17,390 bases of DNA from HRBIN01 sp038891515 (GTDB taxonomy: Archaea; Thermoproteota; Nitrososphaeria_A; Caldarchaeales; Caldarchaeaceae). The position numbers and the translations under genes are program-made. The stretch is taken from NCBI GenBank assembly GCA_038891515.1, contig JAWAEB010000032.1:1-17390 (forward strand), given 5' to 3'. The notes under the pieces were generated by a model that saw nothing but the letters and a program-made list of their open reading frames with translations, ran no database searches and had not been told where the DNA came from. Of this stretch, positions 1-7,640 are shown piece by piece; within the stretch, counting starts at the first letter, position 1; every line of letters begins with the position of its first letter.

Positions 1-285
1 ACAGTGCTGGTGGATGAGAGTATGAGCGGGAGGTTGATGGCCGGCATCCTAGTACTAGAGCCTGGCCAGAGGCTGCCGGCGGAGGGTTTTAGCCAACATT
101 CCGAGAGCGATGAGCTGGCCTATGTGGTGGAAGGCTCTGCCATCTTCGGTGGGGAAGACGGTGAGATACTGATGAGGGGGTCTGACTTGGTCTTTAATCC
201 TAGGGGTACTAGGCACTATGTGCGGAACGCTGGTGACAAGCCCTGTAAAATGATTTGGTTTCTGGCACCGCCTATCCGGCTCTAG
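1..285 (+). CDS. Cupin-domain protein (5' end probably cut by the window)
   Basis: This is a small single-domain cupin (conserved beta-barrel). The visible 93 residues hold the usual elements: a PGQRLPAE turn, HSESDELAYVVEGSA in the position of the first cupin motif (the His/Glu metal-site region), and FNPRGTRHYVRNAGDKP as the second motif with its His. Members bind a metal or small ligand and act as isomerases, dioxygenases or sensors; the exact role cannot be told. The frame is open to the window edge, so the real start may lie upstream. Internal candidates are GTG at 4 and ATG at 22. Its TAG stop shares the palindrome CTAG (282-285) with the stop of the convergent hyuB. The position next to a hydantoinase/oxoprolinase pair suggests, but does not prove, a role in the same amide or hydantoin metabolism. 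Confidence 0.75.
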   Translation, partial: TVLVDESMSGRLMAGILVLEPGQRLPAEGFSQHSESDELAYVVEGSAIFGGEDGEILMRGSDLVFNPRGTRHYVRNAGDKPCKMIWFLAPPIRL

Positions 286-1967
286 CGCCTCCGCCCAACA
301 CGGACACCATACCTAGCCCTAGCCTCAGCTGGTGTTATGTAACCGTCTCTCACATCATTCAGCACCATCTCATGGTCACGCTCTCTCGGGTTTCCATAGC
401 CTCCACCGCCCCCAGTCACCAGTCGTATGAGGTCTCCACGCTCCAGCCTGACAGCAGCGGCCTTTCTAGTCTTGAGAGGCGGCCTCCCCCTCCTGTAGAT
501 GATGAAGTAGTTGGGCGTGCCATTACCGCCGCCAGCCATGCCCCAGGGCGGGAACTTGGACCTCCCGAATGACGCCGTGAATATGGCGTGGGAGTTGACC
601 ACCCTGTAGTCCTTTATTATCCCATGGCCGCCCCGGAACTTCCCAGCGCCCGGCTTATCCCTCAGGTTTAGACTGTATTGCTCCACCCTAATCGGATACC
701 GCACCTCGATTACCTCATTGGACATTATGTATGTCTCGCCGTCGAGACTGCATACCATCCCACTCTCACCATCCTTGTTATATCCCGCACCCCATCCACC
801 TGGCTGCGGTTCCACAATGGCGAAAGGCTCGCCGGTCCGGTCGTCCACCCCTCCTACGATGGTGGCGCATACACTCAAGAAGTGCCCTGCTGTCAGCCTG
901 TCAGGCACATGTGGTGCTAGGGCCTTCCATATGAGCTCCGCTGCGAACGAGCCGGCCTCCCAGAAAGTGGCTACGGGTGCGGGGGGCTTCGGATGGAAGA
1001 CCGTGCCCTCCGGCGCAATGACCTGCACAGGTCTGAAGACTCCCTCGTTTGCTGGTGACTGGGGGTCTGTAATGGCTTTGAACATTACCTTCGCCGCACC
1101 TACTGTCATCGAGTAGGGCGAGTTGATGGGCCCACGTGCCTGGGGTGAGGAGCCGCTGTAGTCCACTATGAAGCTCTCGTCCGATATCGTAACACTGGCC
1201 CTCACATGGACCGGGTTATCAGAGAGGCCATCATCATCAATGTAGTCCTCAGCCTCAAAGACGCCATGGGGTAGCTTACGCAGCTCATGATAGGCTTTCT
1301 CCTCACCATCCTTGATTATCGCATCCATGGCCTTGATTATCGTGGCGAGCCCATATTTGGCGCATAGCTGGGCTATCCTCCTACCTCCGAGTCTCAGGGC
1401 AGCTGCCTGAGCCTCCATATCACCCAGCGTCATGTCTGGCGTCCTAACGTTGGTGCGTATTAGGTCGAAGAGGTCCTTATTGGGCTCGCCGCCCATGTAT
1501 AGCCTGAGAAGCGGAAATTGTACACCCTCCTGGTATATCTCTGTCGAGTCTGTGGTCCAGCTGCCGAATCTCATGCCACCCACCTCACTCCAGTGACCCT
1601 TGTTGACTGAGAAGGCTATGAGCTGGCCGTCATAGAATACGGGGCTGATGAGGGTTACGTCGTTGAGGTGTGTACCGTGTGAATATGGTATATTGGTTAT
1701 TATGATGTCTCCATCTGAGAAGCCGTCCATCCCAAATTTCTTGATACAGTCCTTTACGGCCAAATCCAGCACGCCCAGAAATCCTGGGACGCCGTTGGCC
1801 TGTGCAACCAGCTCACCCCTACTGTTGGTTATCGCTACAGCGTAGTCGAGGACCTCATATATTACGGGGCTCTTGCTGGTCCTGCCGAAGGCTATGAACT
1901 CCTCCTCAGCTATGGCTATCAGACTGTTCTTAACCACTTCCAAGGTGAATGCATCTACTCCACTCAT
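282..1967 (-). CDS. hyuB: Hydantoinase B / 5-oxoprolinase B-type subunit
   Basis: The 561-residue product is a HyuB-family (hydantoinase B/oxoprolinase) subunit, close to the usual family length. With HyuA it forms the cytoplasmic ATP-dependent enzyme that opens hydantoin, N-methylhydantoin or 5-oxoproline rings; some relatives are acetone- or acetophenone-carboxylase subunits. Visible family signatures are the N-terminal segment RGELVAQANGVPGFLGVLD, NIPYSHGTHLNDVTLISPVF, a mid region with SGSSPQARGPINSPYS, and the Gly-rich C-terminal part PGAGKFRGGHG followed by LVTGGGGGYGNPRERD. The ATG lies immediately after the TAG of hyuA, and a GGAGGTG Shine-Dalgarno stands about 6 nt before it, so the two are translated from one message. 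Its 3' end overlaps the cupin gene by four bases. Substrate not determinable from sequence. Confidence 0.93.
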   Translation of the reverse strand: MSGVDAFTLEVVKNSLIAIAEEEFIAFGRTSKSPVIYEVLDYAVAITNSRGELVAQANGVPGFLGVLDLAVKDCIKKFGMDGFSDGDIIITNIPYSHGTHLNDVTLISPVFYDGQLIAFSVNKGHWSEVGGMRFGSWTTDSTEIYQEGVQFPLLRLYMGGEPNKDLFDLIRTNVRTPDMTLGDMEAQAAALRLGGRRIAQLCAKYGLATIIKAMDAIIKDGEEKAYHELRKLPHGVFEAEDYIDDDGLSDNPVHVRASVTISDESFIVDYSGSSPQARGPINSPYSMTVGAAKVMFKAITDPQSPANEGVFRPVQVIAPEGTVFHPKPPAPVATFWEAGSFAAELIWKALAPHVPDRLTAGHFLSVCATIVGGVDDRTGEPFAIVEPQPGGWGAGYNKDGESGMVCSLDGETYIMSNEVIEVRYPIRVEQYSLNLRDKPGAGKFRGGHGIIKDYRVVNSHAIFTASFGRSKFPPWGMAGGGNGTPNYFIIYRRGRPPLKTRKAAAVRLERGDLIRLVTGGGGGYGNPRERDHEMVLNDVRDGYITPAEARARYGVRVGRRR

Positions 1968-4022
1968 CTATGCCACCTCCCCAGATCTCACCACTATGTT
2001 TCCAAAGCGGTCCACTTGGAAGGTGTCACCAGGCATCACTAGTGTTGTGGATGTTTTCTCCTCTATGATGGCTGGGCCCTGCCTTGACTGGCCGATGGGC
2101 AGTCTATCTCTCTCATAGACAGGTGTCTCGGTGAAGCCCACTCCCGGCAGATATGCTCTCCTAAATCCCTTGCTAGCTTCCTCAAACCCTGTGACGCCTT
2201 CCTGGATAACAGCTATTCTGGGCTTTCTGACCCTTGCGAAAGCAGCTAGGTGGAGGTTGACAACCTCTATCGGGCTGTCCAGCCTGAACGTGTACTCCCT
2301 CTGATGGTCGCTGTGAAAGCGCTCCGCAATCTCACGAAGCCTCTCACCGTTGAACTTCCCGGAGGGGACTTCAACACTGACTGTATGCTCCTGTCCATAG
2401 TATCTGAGGTCTAGTGTCCTAGTGAAGTACATATCCTCCTCACCGACACCTTGGGCTGTCATTACCCGTCGGCCCTCCTCCTCTAGGGAGCTGAAAAGCT
2501 CGTTCAGGAGCCCTATACAGGACCCATCCATCCTCATAACCCGTGTCAGCTTAGAGTCATGCCGCAGGTCCGTCATCAGCATCCCCCATGCGGAGAAGAC
2601 TCCGGGAATCCTAGGTATTACTGTCTTTGATATCTGGAGTTCCCTTGCGAGGAGTGTGGCGAACATGGGTCCGGCTCCACCGTAGGCTATGAGGGTGAAG
2701 TCCCTCGGGTCGTATCCACGGGCTACCGAGACGAGTCTGAGGATGTTGACCATGTTTCCTGCAGCCACTTTTATTATGCCCGCAGCCGCCTCCTCGAGGC
2801 TGATGTGGAAATGCTCTGATATTCCAGCCAGAGCCCTCTCCGCAGCATGTTTGTCAAGCCTTATCTCGCCTCCTAGAAAATATTCCGGGTTGAGTATTCC
2901 GGAGACAACATAAGCGTCAGTGACTGTGGGCTTTTCTCCACCCCTTCCATAACAGGCAGGGCCTGGGTGGGCGCCAGCACTCCTCGGACCCACCTTTAGA
3001 CTGCCAACATCATCTATCCAGGCTATGCTTCCACCCCCTGCGCCTATCTCCACGATGTCCACCACAGGTGTTCTCACCGGATAGCCCGCGTATGATGGTG
3101 TCCTCTCCACCCTATAGTCGGGGTTTAGTCTGATGCGGCCGTTCTCCACTAGGGATGCTTTGGCGGTCGTCCCACCCACGTCCAAGCTTATCACGTTGGG
3201 CTCACCCACCGCAACCCCCAGCTCCCTCGCACCAATAACGCCTCCTGCCGGGCCCGACTCGATCTGAAGTATAGGCGTCTCCCGAGCCCTCTCCAGGACG
3301 GCCACACCTCCGTTGGATTGTATTACATGTATGGGTATACGTATCCCCAGCTCCCGCATCTTCACCTCAAGCTCTGTGAGATACTTTTCCAGTAGCGGCT
3401 TCACATAGGCGTTCAATACGGTGGTGTTCATCCTCTCATACTCCCGCCATTCACGTGTAATCTCGTGGGAGGCCGAGACATGCCTGAAGCTCCTCCTAGC
3501 CATCTGGAGAACCGCCCTCTCATGGGAGGGGTTGGCGTATGAGTTGTAGAGGCAGATGGCTATGGACTCGACACCGAAACTACGTGCTTTCCTCAGGGCC
3601 GCTGCCACACTTCTCCCAGATAGCCTCTTTAAAACCGAGCCGTCTGAGGCGATACGCTCCAAAACCTCGAACCTGAGGTATCTCGGGACGAATGGCTTGG
3701 GCTTCCTATATGAGTAGTTGTACATGTCTGGCCTGTTGGAGCGCTGAATCTCGAGAACATCCCGGAAGCCCTTTGTGGTTATTAACGCTGTCTTGACACC
3801 CTTCCTCTCTATTATTGCGTTGATGACAAGTGTGGAGCCTGTGCCCACAAAACGTGTGACATCCCCTCCACTGATGCCGCTGGATTTGAAGACACCTACA
3901 ACGCCTTCAGAGTAGTCGTGAGCAGTTGTAAGCCCCTTCCCAAGAATAATCTCACCGCTCTCCTCATTCAAGGCGCAGAGGTCGGTGAAGGTTCCACCCA
4001 CATCAATCGCTACCCTGAACAT
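1968..4022 (-). CDS. hyuA: Hydantoinase A / 5-oxoprolinase A-type subunit
   Basis: This is the ATP-binding HyuA-family subunit. Signatures in order are IDVGGTFTD at residues about 5-13 (phosphate loop of the ASKHA-like fold), GTGSTLVINAIIERKG, ESGPAGGVIGA, a second phosphate motif SLDVGGTTAKASLVENG, GAGGGSIAWID and AHPGPACYGRGG. With HyuB it couples ATP hydrolysis to opening of a cyclic amide. The reading frame is open back to a TTG at 4064 and an ATG at 4061. I choose ATG 4022 (MFRVAIDVGGTF) because it gives the family N-terminus and lies about 22 nt past the start point predicted from the TATA box at 4066-4073. That choice gives 684 residues. hyuB follows directly. The M24 peptidase is transcribed divergently from the same box. 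Confidence 0.93.
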   Translation of the reverse strand: MFRVAIDVGGTFTDLCALNEESGEIILGKGLTTAHDYSEGVVGVFKSSGISGGDVTRFVGTGSTLVINAIIERKGVKTALITTKGFRDVLEIQRSNRPDMYNYSYRKPKPFVPRYLRFEVLERIASDGSVLKRLSGRSVAAALRKARSFGVESIAICLYNSYANPSHERAVLQMARRSFRHVSASHEITREWREYERMNTTVLNAYVKPLLEKYLTELEVKMRELGIRIPIHVIQSNGGVAVLERARETPILQIESGPAGGVIGARELGVAVGEPNVISLDVGGTTAKASLVENGRIRLNPDYRVERTPSYAGYPVRTPVVDIVEIGAGGGSIAWIDDVGSLKVGPRSAGAHPGPACYGRGGEKPTVTDAYVVSGILNPEYFLGGEIRLDKHAAERALAGISEHFHISLEEAAAGIIKVAAGNMVNILRLVSVARGYDPRDFTLIAYGGAGPMFATLLARELQISKTVIPRIPGVFSAWGMLMTDLRHDSKLTRVMRMDGSCIGLLNELFSSLEEEGRRVMTAQGVGEEDMYFTRTLDLRYYGQEHTVSVEVPSGKFNGERLREIAERFHSDHQREYTFRLDSPIEVVNLHLAAFARVRKPRIAVIQEGVTGFEEASKGFRRAYLPGVGFTETPVYERDRLPIGQSRQGPAIIEEKTSTTLVMPGDTFQVDRFGNIVVRSGEVA

Positions 4023-4065
4023 GTGTAGAGGATTATGAAGTCCGCTTTTATTCTTTGCCATCAAG

Positions 4066-4073
4066 ATTTATAT
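4066..4073. promoter_or_regulatory. Shared bidirectional TATA box between hyuA and the M24 peptidase
   Basis: ATTTATAT reads as TTTATAT on plus and ATATAAAT on minus. It is the only clear box A in the short divergent interval. About 26 nt to the right lies the ATG at 4096 (leaderless start of the peptidase). About 26 nt to the left is a start point near 4044, giving hyuA a leader of about 22 nt. Inference from spacing; not measured. Confidence 0.6.
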
Positions 4074-4095
4074 GCCTTACACATCAAGTAAGCCC

Positions 4096-5196
4096 ATGTC
4101 CAGTGGAAGTAGACTCGGCCGGCTGCTGGATGAATGTAGGAAGGCTGGAATGGACGGCGTAATTATACTGCCCGGGCCAAACATGAGGTATCTCATCGAC
4201 TTCACTTTAGAAGTGTTTGAGAGGCCAGCCTTTCTGCTGGCTGGGTTCGGCGGCAGGTCAACCTTGCTCGTTCCCCAGCTTGACGAGGAGAGGGCGAGGG
4301 AGGCTGTGGGTAGTGTGTGCGATGTGGCTTCATACAGTGACGAGACAGGCCCTTGGAAGTGGTTGGAGTGGCTTCTATCAGACAAAACCGGCTTCGTGGG
4401 TGTGGAGGATAGAATGCCCCTAGGGCTTTATAGGATGCTGGAGAGCAGGGCCAAGCAGCTGAGATTTGTTGGTGTGGATACCCTTCTCCGCTCCCTGAGG
4501 GTCTCCAAGGATTCTGAGGAGGTGGCTAGGCATAGGGAGGCTGCCCGAATACTGCAGGAAGCCATGCTCAGGACCTTGGCTGAGCTGAGCCCAGGTATCA
4601 GGGAGAGAGAGCTGATGTTCACTTTCCACAGGCATGCTTACGGGTTGGGGGCTGAAACATCATACTGCCTAATCCAATCTGGGCCCAACAGCGCAAAACC
4701 TCACATGGAGCCAACAGCTAAGCCAATAGAGGTAGATGAGACAGTTGTCTTCGATGCCGCAGTAACATATCGGGGATACTATGCAGACATCACAAGGACT
4801 GTCGTTATCGGGGAACCGTCCGAGACCCAGATGAGCATATTCAACACAGTGCTGGAGGCACAGCGGACAGCAATCCAAGCTAGCGGGCCAGGCGTACCAG
4901 CGGAGGAAGTTGACAGGGCGGCTAGAAAACTAATAGCCGATGCTGGTCTAGCTGAGTACTTCATACATAGGACTGGACATGGCTTAGGTGTAGAGGTGCA
5001 TGAAGAGCCATACATAAGATATGGGAACAAGACCCCGTTGACCAGTGGGATGATATTCACTATAGAGCCAGGTATCTACCTACCTGGACAATTTGGCGTA
5101 AGGCTTGAGGACAACCTCGTAGTCAGCTCATCAGGTGTGGAGAACACAACCAAACTACCAAAAACACTCAGCCTTCGCGTGACACTGAGCTCATAG
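4096..5196 (+). CDS. M24-family metallopeptidase (Xaa-Pro dipeptidase-like)
   Basis: This is a cytoplasmic pita-bread-fold aminopeptidase/prolidase of family M24B, about 366 residues. The N-terminal creatinase-like domain (about 1-125) is followed by the catalytic domain. All five metal ligands expected for the family are visible: Asp in VVFDAAV, Asp in YYADITRT, His in RTGHGLGVEVHEEPY, Glu in TIEPGIYLPG and Glu in VRLEDNLVV. It should therefore be a metal-dependent peptidase and not a creatinase, which does not use the metal. Expected reaction: release of an N-terminal residue ahead of proline. The frame opens at ATG 4072, but that codon lies inside the TATA box, so ATG 4096 (MSSGSRLGRLL) is the better, leaderless start. 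Divergent from hyuAB, so possibly co-regulated with it. Confidence 0.9.
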   Translation: MSSGSRLGRLLDECRKAGMDGVIILPGPNMRYLIDFTLEVFERPAFLLAGFGGRSTLLVPQLDEERAREAVGSVCDVASYSDETGPWKWLEWLLSDKTGFVGVEDRMPLGLYRMLESRAKQLRFVGVDTLLRSLRVSKDSEEVARHREAARILQEAMLRTLAELSPGIRERELMFTFHRHAYGLGAETSYCLIQSGPNSAKPHMEPTAKPIEVDETVVFDAAVTYRGYYADITRTVVIGEPSETQMSIFNTVLEAQRTAIQASGPGVPAEEVDRAARKLIADAGLAEYFIHRTGHGLGVEVHEEPYIRYGNKTPLTSGMIFTIEPGIYLPGQFGVRLEDNLVVSSSGVENTTKLPKTLSLRVTLSS

Positions 5197-5325
5197 CATC
5201 CAGCCACAAGCATGTCTGACCCCTACAAAATCATCATGCGCCCCACTCCAACCAACATCCACTGAATACGAGCTACGATAGGCAGCTCAGATTAGTGCAG
5301 TGTTAACATGGGTTCGTGAATCTCT

Positions 5326-5341
5326 GATATAAATTTATATC
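5326..5341. promoter_or_regulatory. Perfect AT palindrome with opposed TATA boxes
   Basis: GATATAAATTTATATC is its own reverse complement over 16 bp and holds TATAAA and TTTATA back to back. It could promote transcription in either direction, or be an operator for a dimeric regulator. No convincing gene begins about 26 nt away on either side. Confidence 0.4.
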
Positions 5342-5353
5342 ACCTTCAAAAGC

Positions 5354-5455
5354 TCGATTTCGACAACGAGGGAGAACTCAGCTAAAATTGTTTTTACTTC
5401 AGCGTTTGGAACTAAAAGTAGGGCCCATGCTTATCTTTCTAGAATTCTTGAATGA
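5354..5455 (+). pseudogene. Possible remnant of a winged-helix regulator N-terminus
   Basis: One frame reads ENSAKIVFTSAFG and then FGTKSRAHAYLSRILE before a TGA. This resembles the first helices of archaeal winged-helix regulators (a GTKSR or GSRTR turn followed by an amphipathic helix). No continuation into a recognition helix was found in any frame. It lies just downstream of the palindromic TATA at 5326. Chance resemblance is quite possible. Confidence 0.18.
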
Positions 5456-5742
5456 GTCTAGTTTTTCCAACTCTCCTTTGACCGTAAAGGAGCATGAGAG
5501 CCGCCCTTTTCTTGGTAAGAAGTCCATTGTGCTTGCAGTTCATCTCATCTATCAACGAATTGTAGAATCATGGTTGTAACAATCTTGATTGTAACATCTA
5601 AGCTTTACTAACCATGCTAAACTTTGCTAGCATAATGCCATCGAAAACCAACCCCCATAATTAGTACGTTGAAGTTATCAGGTTTACATAATGCTATCGT
5701 CTCTACCCGATCTCCTCTAGGAGGGACTGAGCACGTGATTAG

Positions 5743-6156
5743 CTGATTTTGTCAAGTGCTAAGATGAAAGGCAGTGACATAATCATAGGTGCTCATGTGA
5801 GAGATAGGGAGTTCGCCTACAGGTTCGCTGAGCCTCTAGCTCGGGTCCTGAATAGGAATCCACCGAGGCCGATACCATTAGAAGCCGGGATGTTTCTGGT
5901 AACTGTTCAATCAAAGATTCTCCACGACCTACTCCGAAAAACCATAGTGAATACGACGATTCGTCGAACACTGAAGAATGTACCTGTAGCTTTCTGCGGC
6001 GTTTTTCTACCACCTATACATCAAAGCGGAAACCAGACTAAGCTTCTACAAGAAAATAGGAACTACGATTCGGAGAAAACAGCAGCGACTTGAATATCTA
6101 AGGCTACGCGGGTTGCTGGAGACACCGCCCACTAAGCCATCCCCCTCTCACCCTAT
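5743..6156 (+). pseudogene. LAGLIDADG homing-endonuclease remnant, frameshifted
   Basis: Pieces of a LAGLIDADG-type endonuclease can be read in three successive frames. The first frame (from about 5743) gives GSDIIIGAHVRDREFAYRFA, then LARVLNRNPPRPIP and TVQSKILHDLLRK, the typical middle of one repeat. A second frame near 5985 gives CSFLRRF, in the place of the FLRGFFDSEG motif. A third frame from 6011 gives LSFYKKIGTTIRRKQQRLEY, the characteristic FYxxIGFTIxRKQxxLE end of the family. The acidic catalytic motifs are missing or broken, so it should be inactive. It runs convergently towards tRNA-Pro. Family assignment rests on pattern memory, without a search. A second C-terminal scrap of the same type lies at 16827-16925. 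Confidence 0.55.
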
Positions 6157-6205
6157 TATTTCCCATATAAGGAATATGTTCTACCCAGTTATTTCCTATA
6201 CAATC

Positions 6206-6281
6206 TGGGGCCGCTGGGATTTGAACCCAGGATTTCCAACGCCCCAGGCTGGAGTCTTAGACCAAGCTAGACCACGGCCCC
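6206..6281 (-). tRNA. tRNA-Pro (anticodon GGG)
   Basis: A full cloverleaf can be folded. The acceptor GGGGCCG pairs with CGGCCCC without mismatch, and the discriminator is A. The D arm has an AGCUUGGU loop. The anticodon stem CCAGC/GUUGG has a single G-U pair and encloses the loop CUGGGGC (anticodon GGG). The variable loop is five bases, and the T arm is CUGGG/CCCAG with UUCAAAU. No intron is present and CCA is not encoded. A TATA-like box (AAACATAAAACC on the minus strand, 6304-6315) lies about 26 nt upstream of the first base. The LAGLIDADG pseudogene ends just beyond its 3' side. Confidence 0.96.
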
Positions 6282-6569
6282 TCCATGCTTACAGTGCTTG
6301 GCAGGTTTTATGTTTGGCCCTGAGGTGCTGTGGAGCCTTGGTCAGGCTGGCTGGGTGTACATGGTCTTCACATTGCTGTGGGTTGCACGTCCCTGAACAT
6401 TAACGGAATCGATTAAGCAATCATAAAAGCTTAGATGGGAACGCCGACAAGCAGTACGACTGCCATCTCCCATGTAGTTAAGACGTGCTTTATCTCTTGA
6501 GAGAAAATCCTAACACTAGCGGTGGCTGTGAGGTTGGTGATGGCTCGCGTTGGTGGGAAAACATCTAGG
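6282..6569. other. Intergenic region
   Basis: The tRNA-Pro promoter occupies 6304-6315. I see no gene in the remainder. Open frames reading across here are antisense or continuations from the tRNA region and have no family features. Confidence 0.5.
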
Positions 6570-7181
6570 CTAGACATATTTCTGCTCGGATGGGCACCAG
6601 TATTTCTGATACTGTGGGACATACTGGAGCTGGGCTCCACAGCTGGGGCAGAAGGGACCCTGTGCGGCTGGCTGGGGTGGCGGAGGCGGGGGCGGTGAAG
6701 TAATACCCACGGGGCCTGCGGCTGGTTGTACAGGTGCTCTACCGAAGAACGCCTTGACATGTGGCCTAGTCAAGTAGTAGATTATTATCACATAGATCAC
6801 AATCGATATGACTAAGCCGACGATCATGCCGACGATCAAGGCCCCACCAAACTCGGTTCCTGCGTAAGGGGCTACTTGTGAGAGGGTTATTGCGCCTATT
6901 ACAAGACCTATAACAAGTGAGATTATTATCCATGCCAGAACAAACGTATAGTATCTGCCCATTATCATCATGACGCCGACCAATAACCCCACTATGCCGA
7001 TCACGAGGTTTACAGAGCCCAGCACCATGCCTTGTGCTAGGCTCGTCGCGCCGCCGGAGATACCGAGAATGCTGCCGATGATCTGGAGGATGGCTATGAT
7101 CAATAGTCCGACTGGCCTCTTCCTAGCTGGTGCTGCTGCCGGTGGGCCTACAGGATAAGCTTTATGAAAACTTATTTTCAT
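6570..7181 (-). CDS. Polytopic membrane protein with proline-rich linker and zinc-ribbon tail
   Basis: The 203-residue protein is not assigned to a named family. From the N-terminus it has a short cytoplasmic segment with PPAAAPARKRP, four hydrophobic segments (about residues 25-47, 52-75, 80-103 and 113-138), a run of eight prolines (about 161-170) and a C-terminal ribbon, CPSCGAQLQYVPQYQKYWCPSE. The ribbon has CxxC, then CxxE, so the usual fourth Cys is Glu. The same tail, with the same substitution, ends the PRC-barrel protein at 12295-12723. The ATG at 7181 lies about 26 nt from a minus-strand TATA (7203-7210), fitting a leaderless transcript. It is divergent from the small genes at 7253-8182 and probably belongs to the same membrane-associated set. 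Confidence 0.85.
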   Translation of the reverse strand: MKISFHKAYPVGPPAAAPARKRPVGLLIIAILQIIGSILGISGGATSLAQGMVLGSVNLVIGIVGLLVGVMMIMGRYYTFVLAWIIISLVIGLVIGAITLSQVAPYAGTEFGGALIVGMIVGLVISIVIYVIIIYYLTRPHVKAFFGRAPVQPAAGPVGITSPPPPPPPQPAAQGPFCPSCGAQLQYVPQYQKYWCPSEQKYV

Positions 7182-7202
7182 ACAGAGGGAGAAAAATCCC
7201 TA

Positions 7203-7210
7203 CATATAAG
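7203..7210 (-). promoter_or_regulatory. TATA box for the zinc-ribbon membrane protein
   Basis: CTTATATG on the minus strand is centred about 26 nt before the ATG at 7181, as expected for a leaderless archaeal gene. Confidence 0.55.
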
Positions 7211-7224
7211 CGTTCAAGTAGACG

Positions 7225-7233
7225 TTAAATAAA
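7225..7233 (+). promoter_or_regulatory. TATA box for the gene at 7253
   Basis: TTAAATAAA is centred about 25-26 nt before ATG 7253. It is separate from the minus-strand box at 7203-7210, so this divergent pair has two boxes. Confidence 0.55.
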
Positions 7234-7252
7234 CATCATCACCCTTAAACGT

Positions 7253-7606
7253 ATGGCCTATCCACCACCCGGATATGTTCCACCACCTCCCGTAAGCCGT
7301 GAGAAAGTTAAGGAGACTCTTGTCAAGATCTTTACTGGTCTTGATATCGCAGTGAGTGAGGTGAGGCGGTGTAGCGCCAACGTGGAGATTCTAAAGAGGT
7401 ATGTGCCCTGTATGCTGGAGAGCGACCTAGCTGCGTTGGAAGCTGCTGCTAGGGAGTTTGCTGAGGTTGAGTGCCGTGGTAGGGGTGTTAAGAAGGTTTA
7501 CATGTGGTCTGTTCGGGAGGGTGTCTACAACTACCTCAATATCGGCTTCTTCACAAGAGAGAAGGACGCCACTGTGCTCACCATACTCTCGGTGGGCACC
7601 AGTTAA
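7253..7606 (+). CDS. Small soluble protein with proline-rich N-terminus (unknown)
   Basis: The 117-residue product matches no family I recognise. It opens with MAYPPPGYVPPPPVSREK, a proline/tyrosine tail like those on neighbouring proteins. An alpha/beta-looking body follows, with a charged helix (about 18-40), a second helix LESDLAALEAAAREFAEVE and strand-like KKVYMWSVREGVYNYLNIGFF. There are three cysteines (about residues 40, 53 and 74) and no membrane segment. The ATG is placed at the start point predicted from the TATA at 7225-7233. It is followed within four bases by the promoter of the first tandem membrane gene. Same-strand clustering suggests a shared task with those proteins; no function is claimed. 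Confidence 0.75.
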   Translation: MAYPPPGYVPPPPVSREKVKETLVKIFTGLDIAVSEVRRCSANVEILKRYVPCMLESDLAALEAAAREFAEVECRGRGVKKVYMWSVREGVYNYLNIGFFTREKDATVLTILSVGTS

Positions 7607-7609
7607 AGC

Positions 7610-7617
7610 TTTTTATA
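7610..7617 (+). promoter_or_regulatory. TATA box for the first tandem membrane gene
   Basis: TTTTTATA begins just after the TAA of the preceding gene and is centred about 26-27 nt before ATG 7641. This supports that ATG as a leaderless start over the ATG at 7629. Confidence 0.5.
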
Positions 7618-7640
7618 GGGTCTATCACATGACAGAAGGC

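Larger units (their letters stand above)
5197..5742. other. Long region without a convincing gene
   Basis: No convincing protein gene is seen in about 550 bp. It contains a perfect 16-bp AT palindrome (5326-5341), a short reading possibly left from a helix-turn-helix gene (5354-5455), a small inverted repeat ATGCTA...TAGCAT (5614-5619 and 5628-5633) and two copies of TTGTAAC near 5574-5595. A 63-codon frame at 5388-5579 begins at TTG, has no recognisable family and sits in a different frame from the possible HTH remnant. Base composition is more AT-rich than in the flanking genes. Confidence 0.5.

Noticed and set aside
4023..4064. Upstream TTG/ATG starts for hyuA
   Set aside because: They lie at or next to the shared TATA box and add residues not typical of the family.
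5388..5579. 63-codon plus-strand frame
   Set aside because: TTG start, no recognisable motif and a competing short reading in another frame; kept only as part of the empty region.
5614..5633. ATGCTA...TAGCAT inverted repeat as terminator
   Set aside because: Six base pairs with no following T-run and no gene ending nearby; archaeal terminators are usually T-rich and lack hairpins.
6113..6403. 96-codon plus-strand frame
   Set aside because: Only its first part belongs to the LAGLIDADG remnant; the rest is antisense of tRNA-Pro and intergenic DNA.
7458..7640. Upstream extension of tandem paralogue A
   Set aside because: It overlaps the preceding gene out of frame, and a TATA box sits at 7610-7617.
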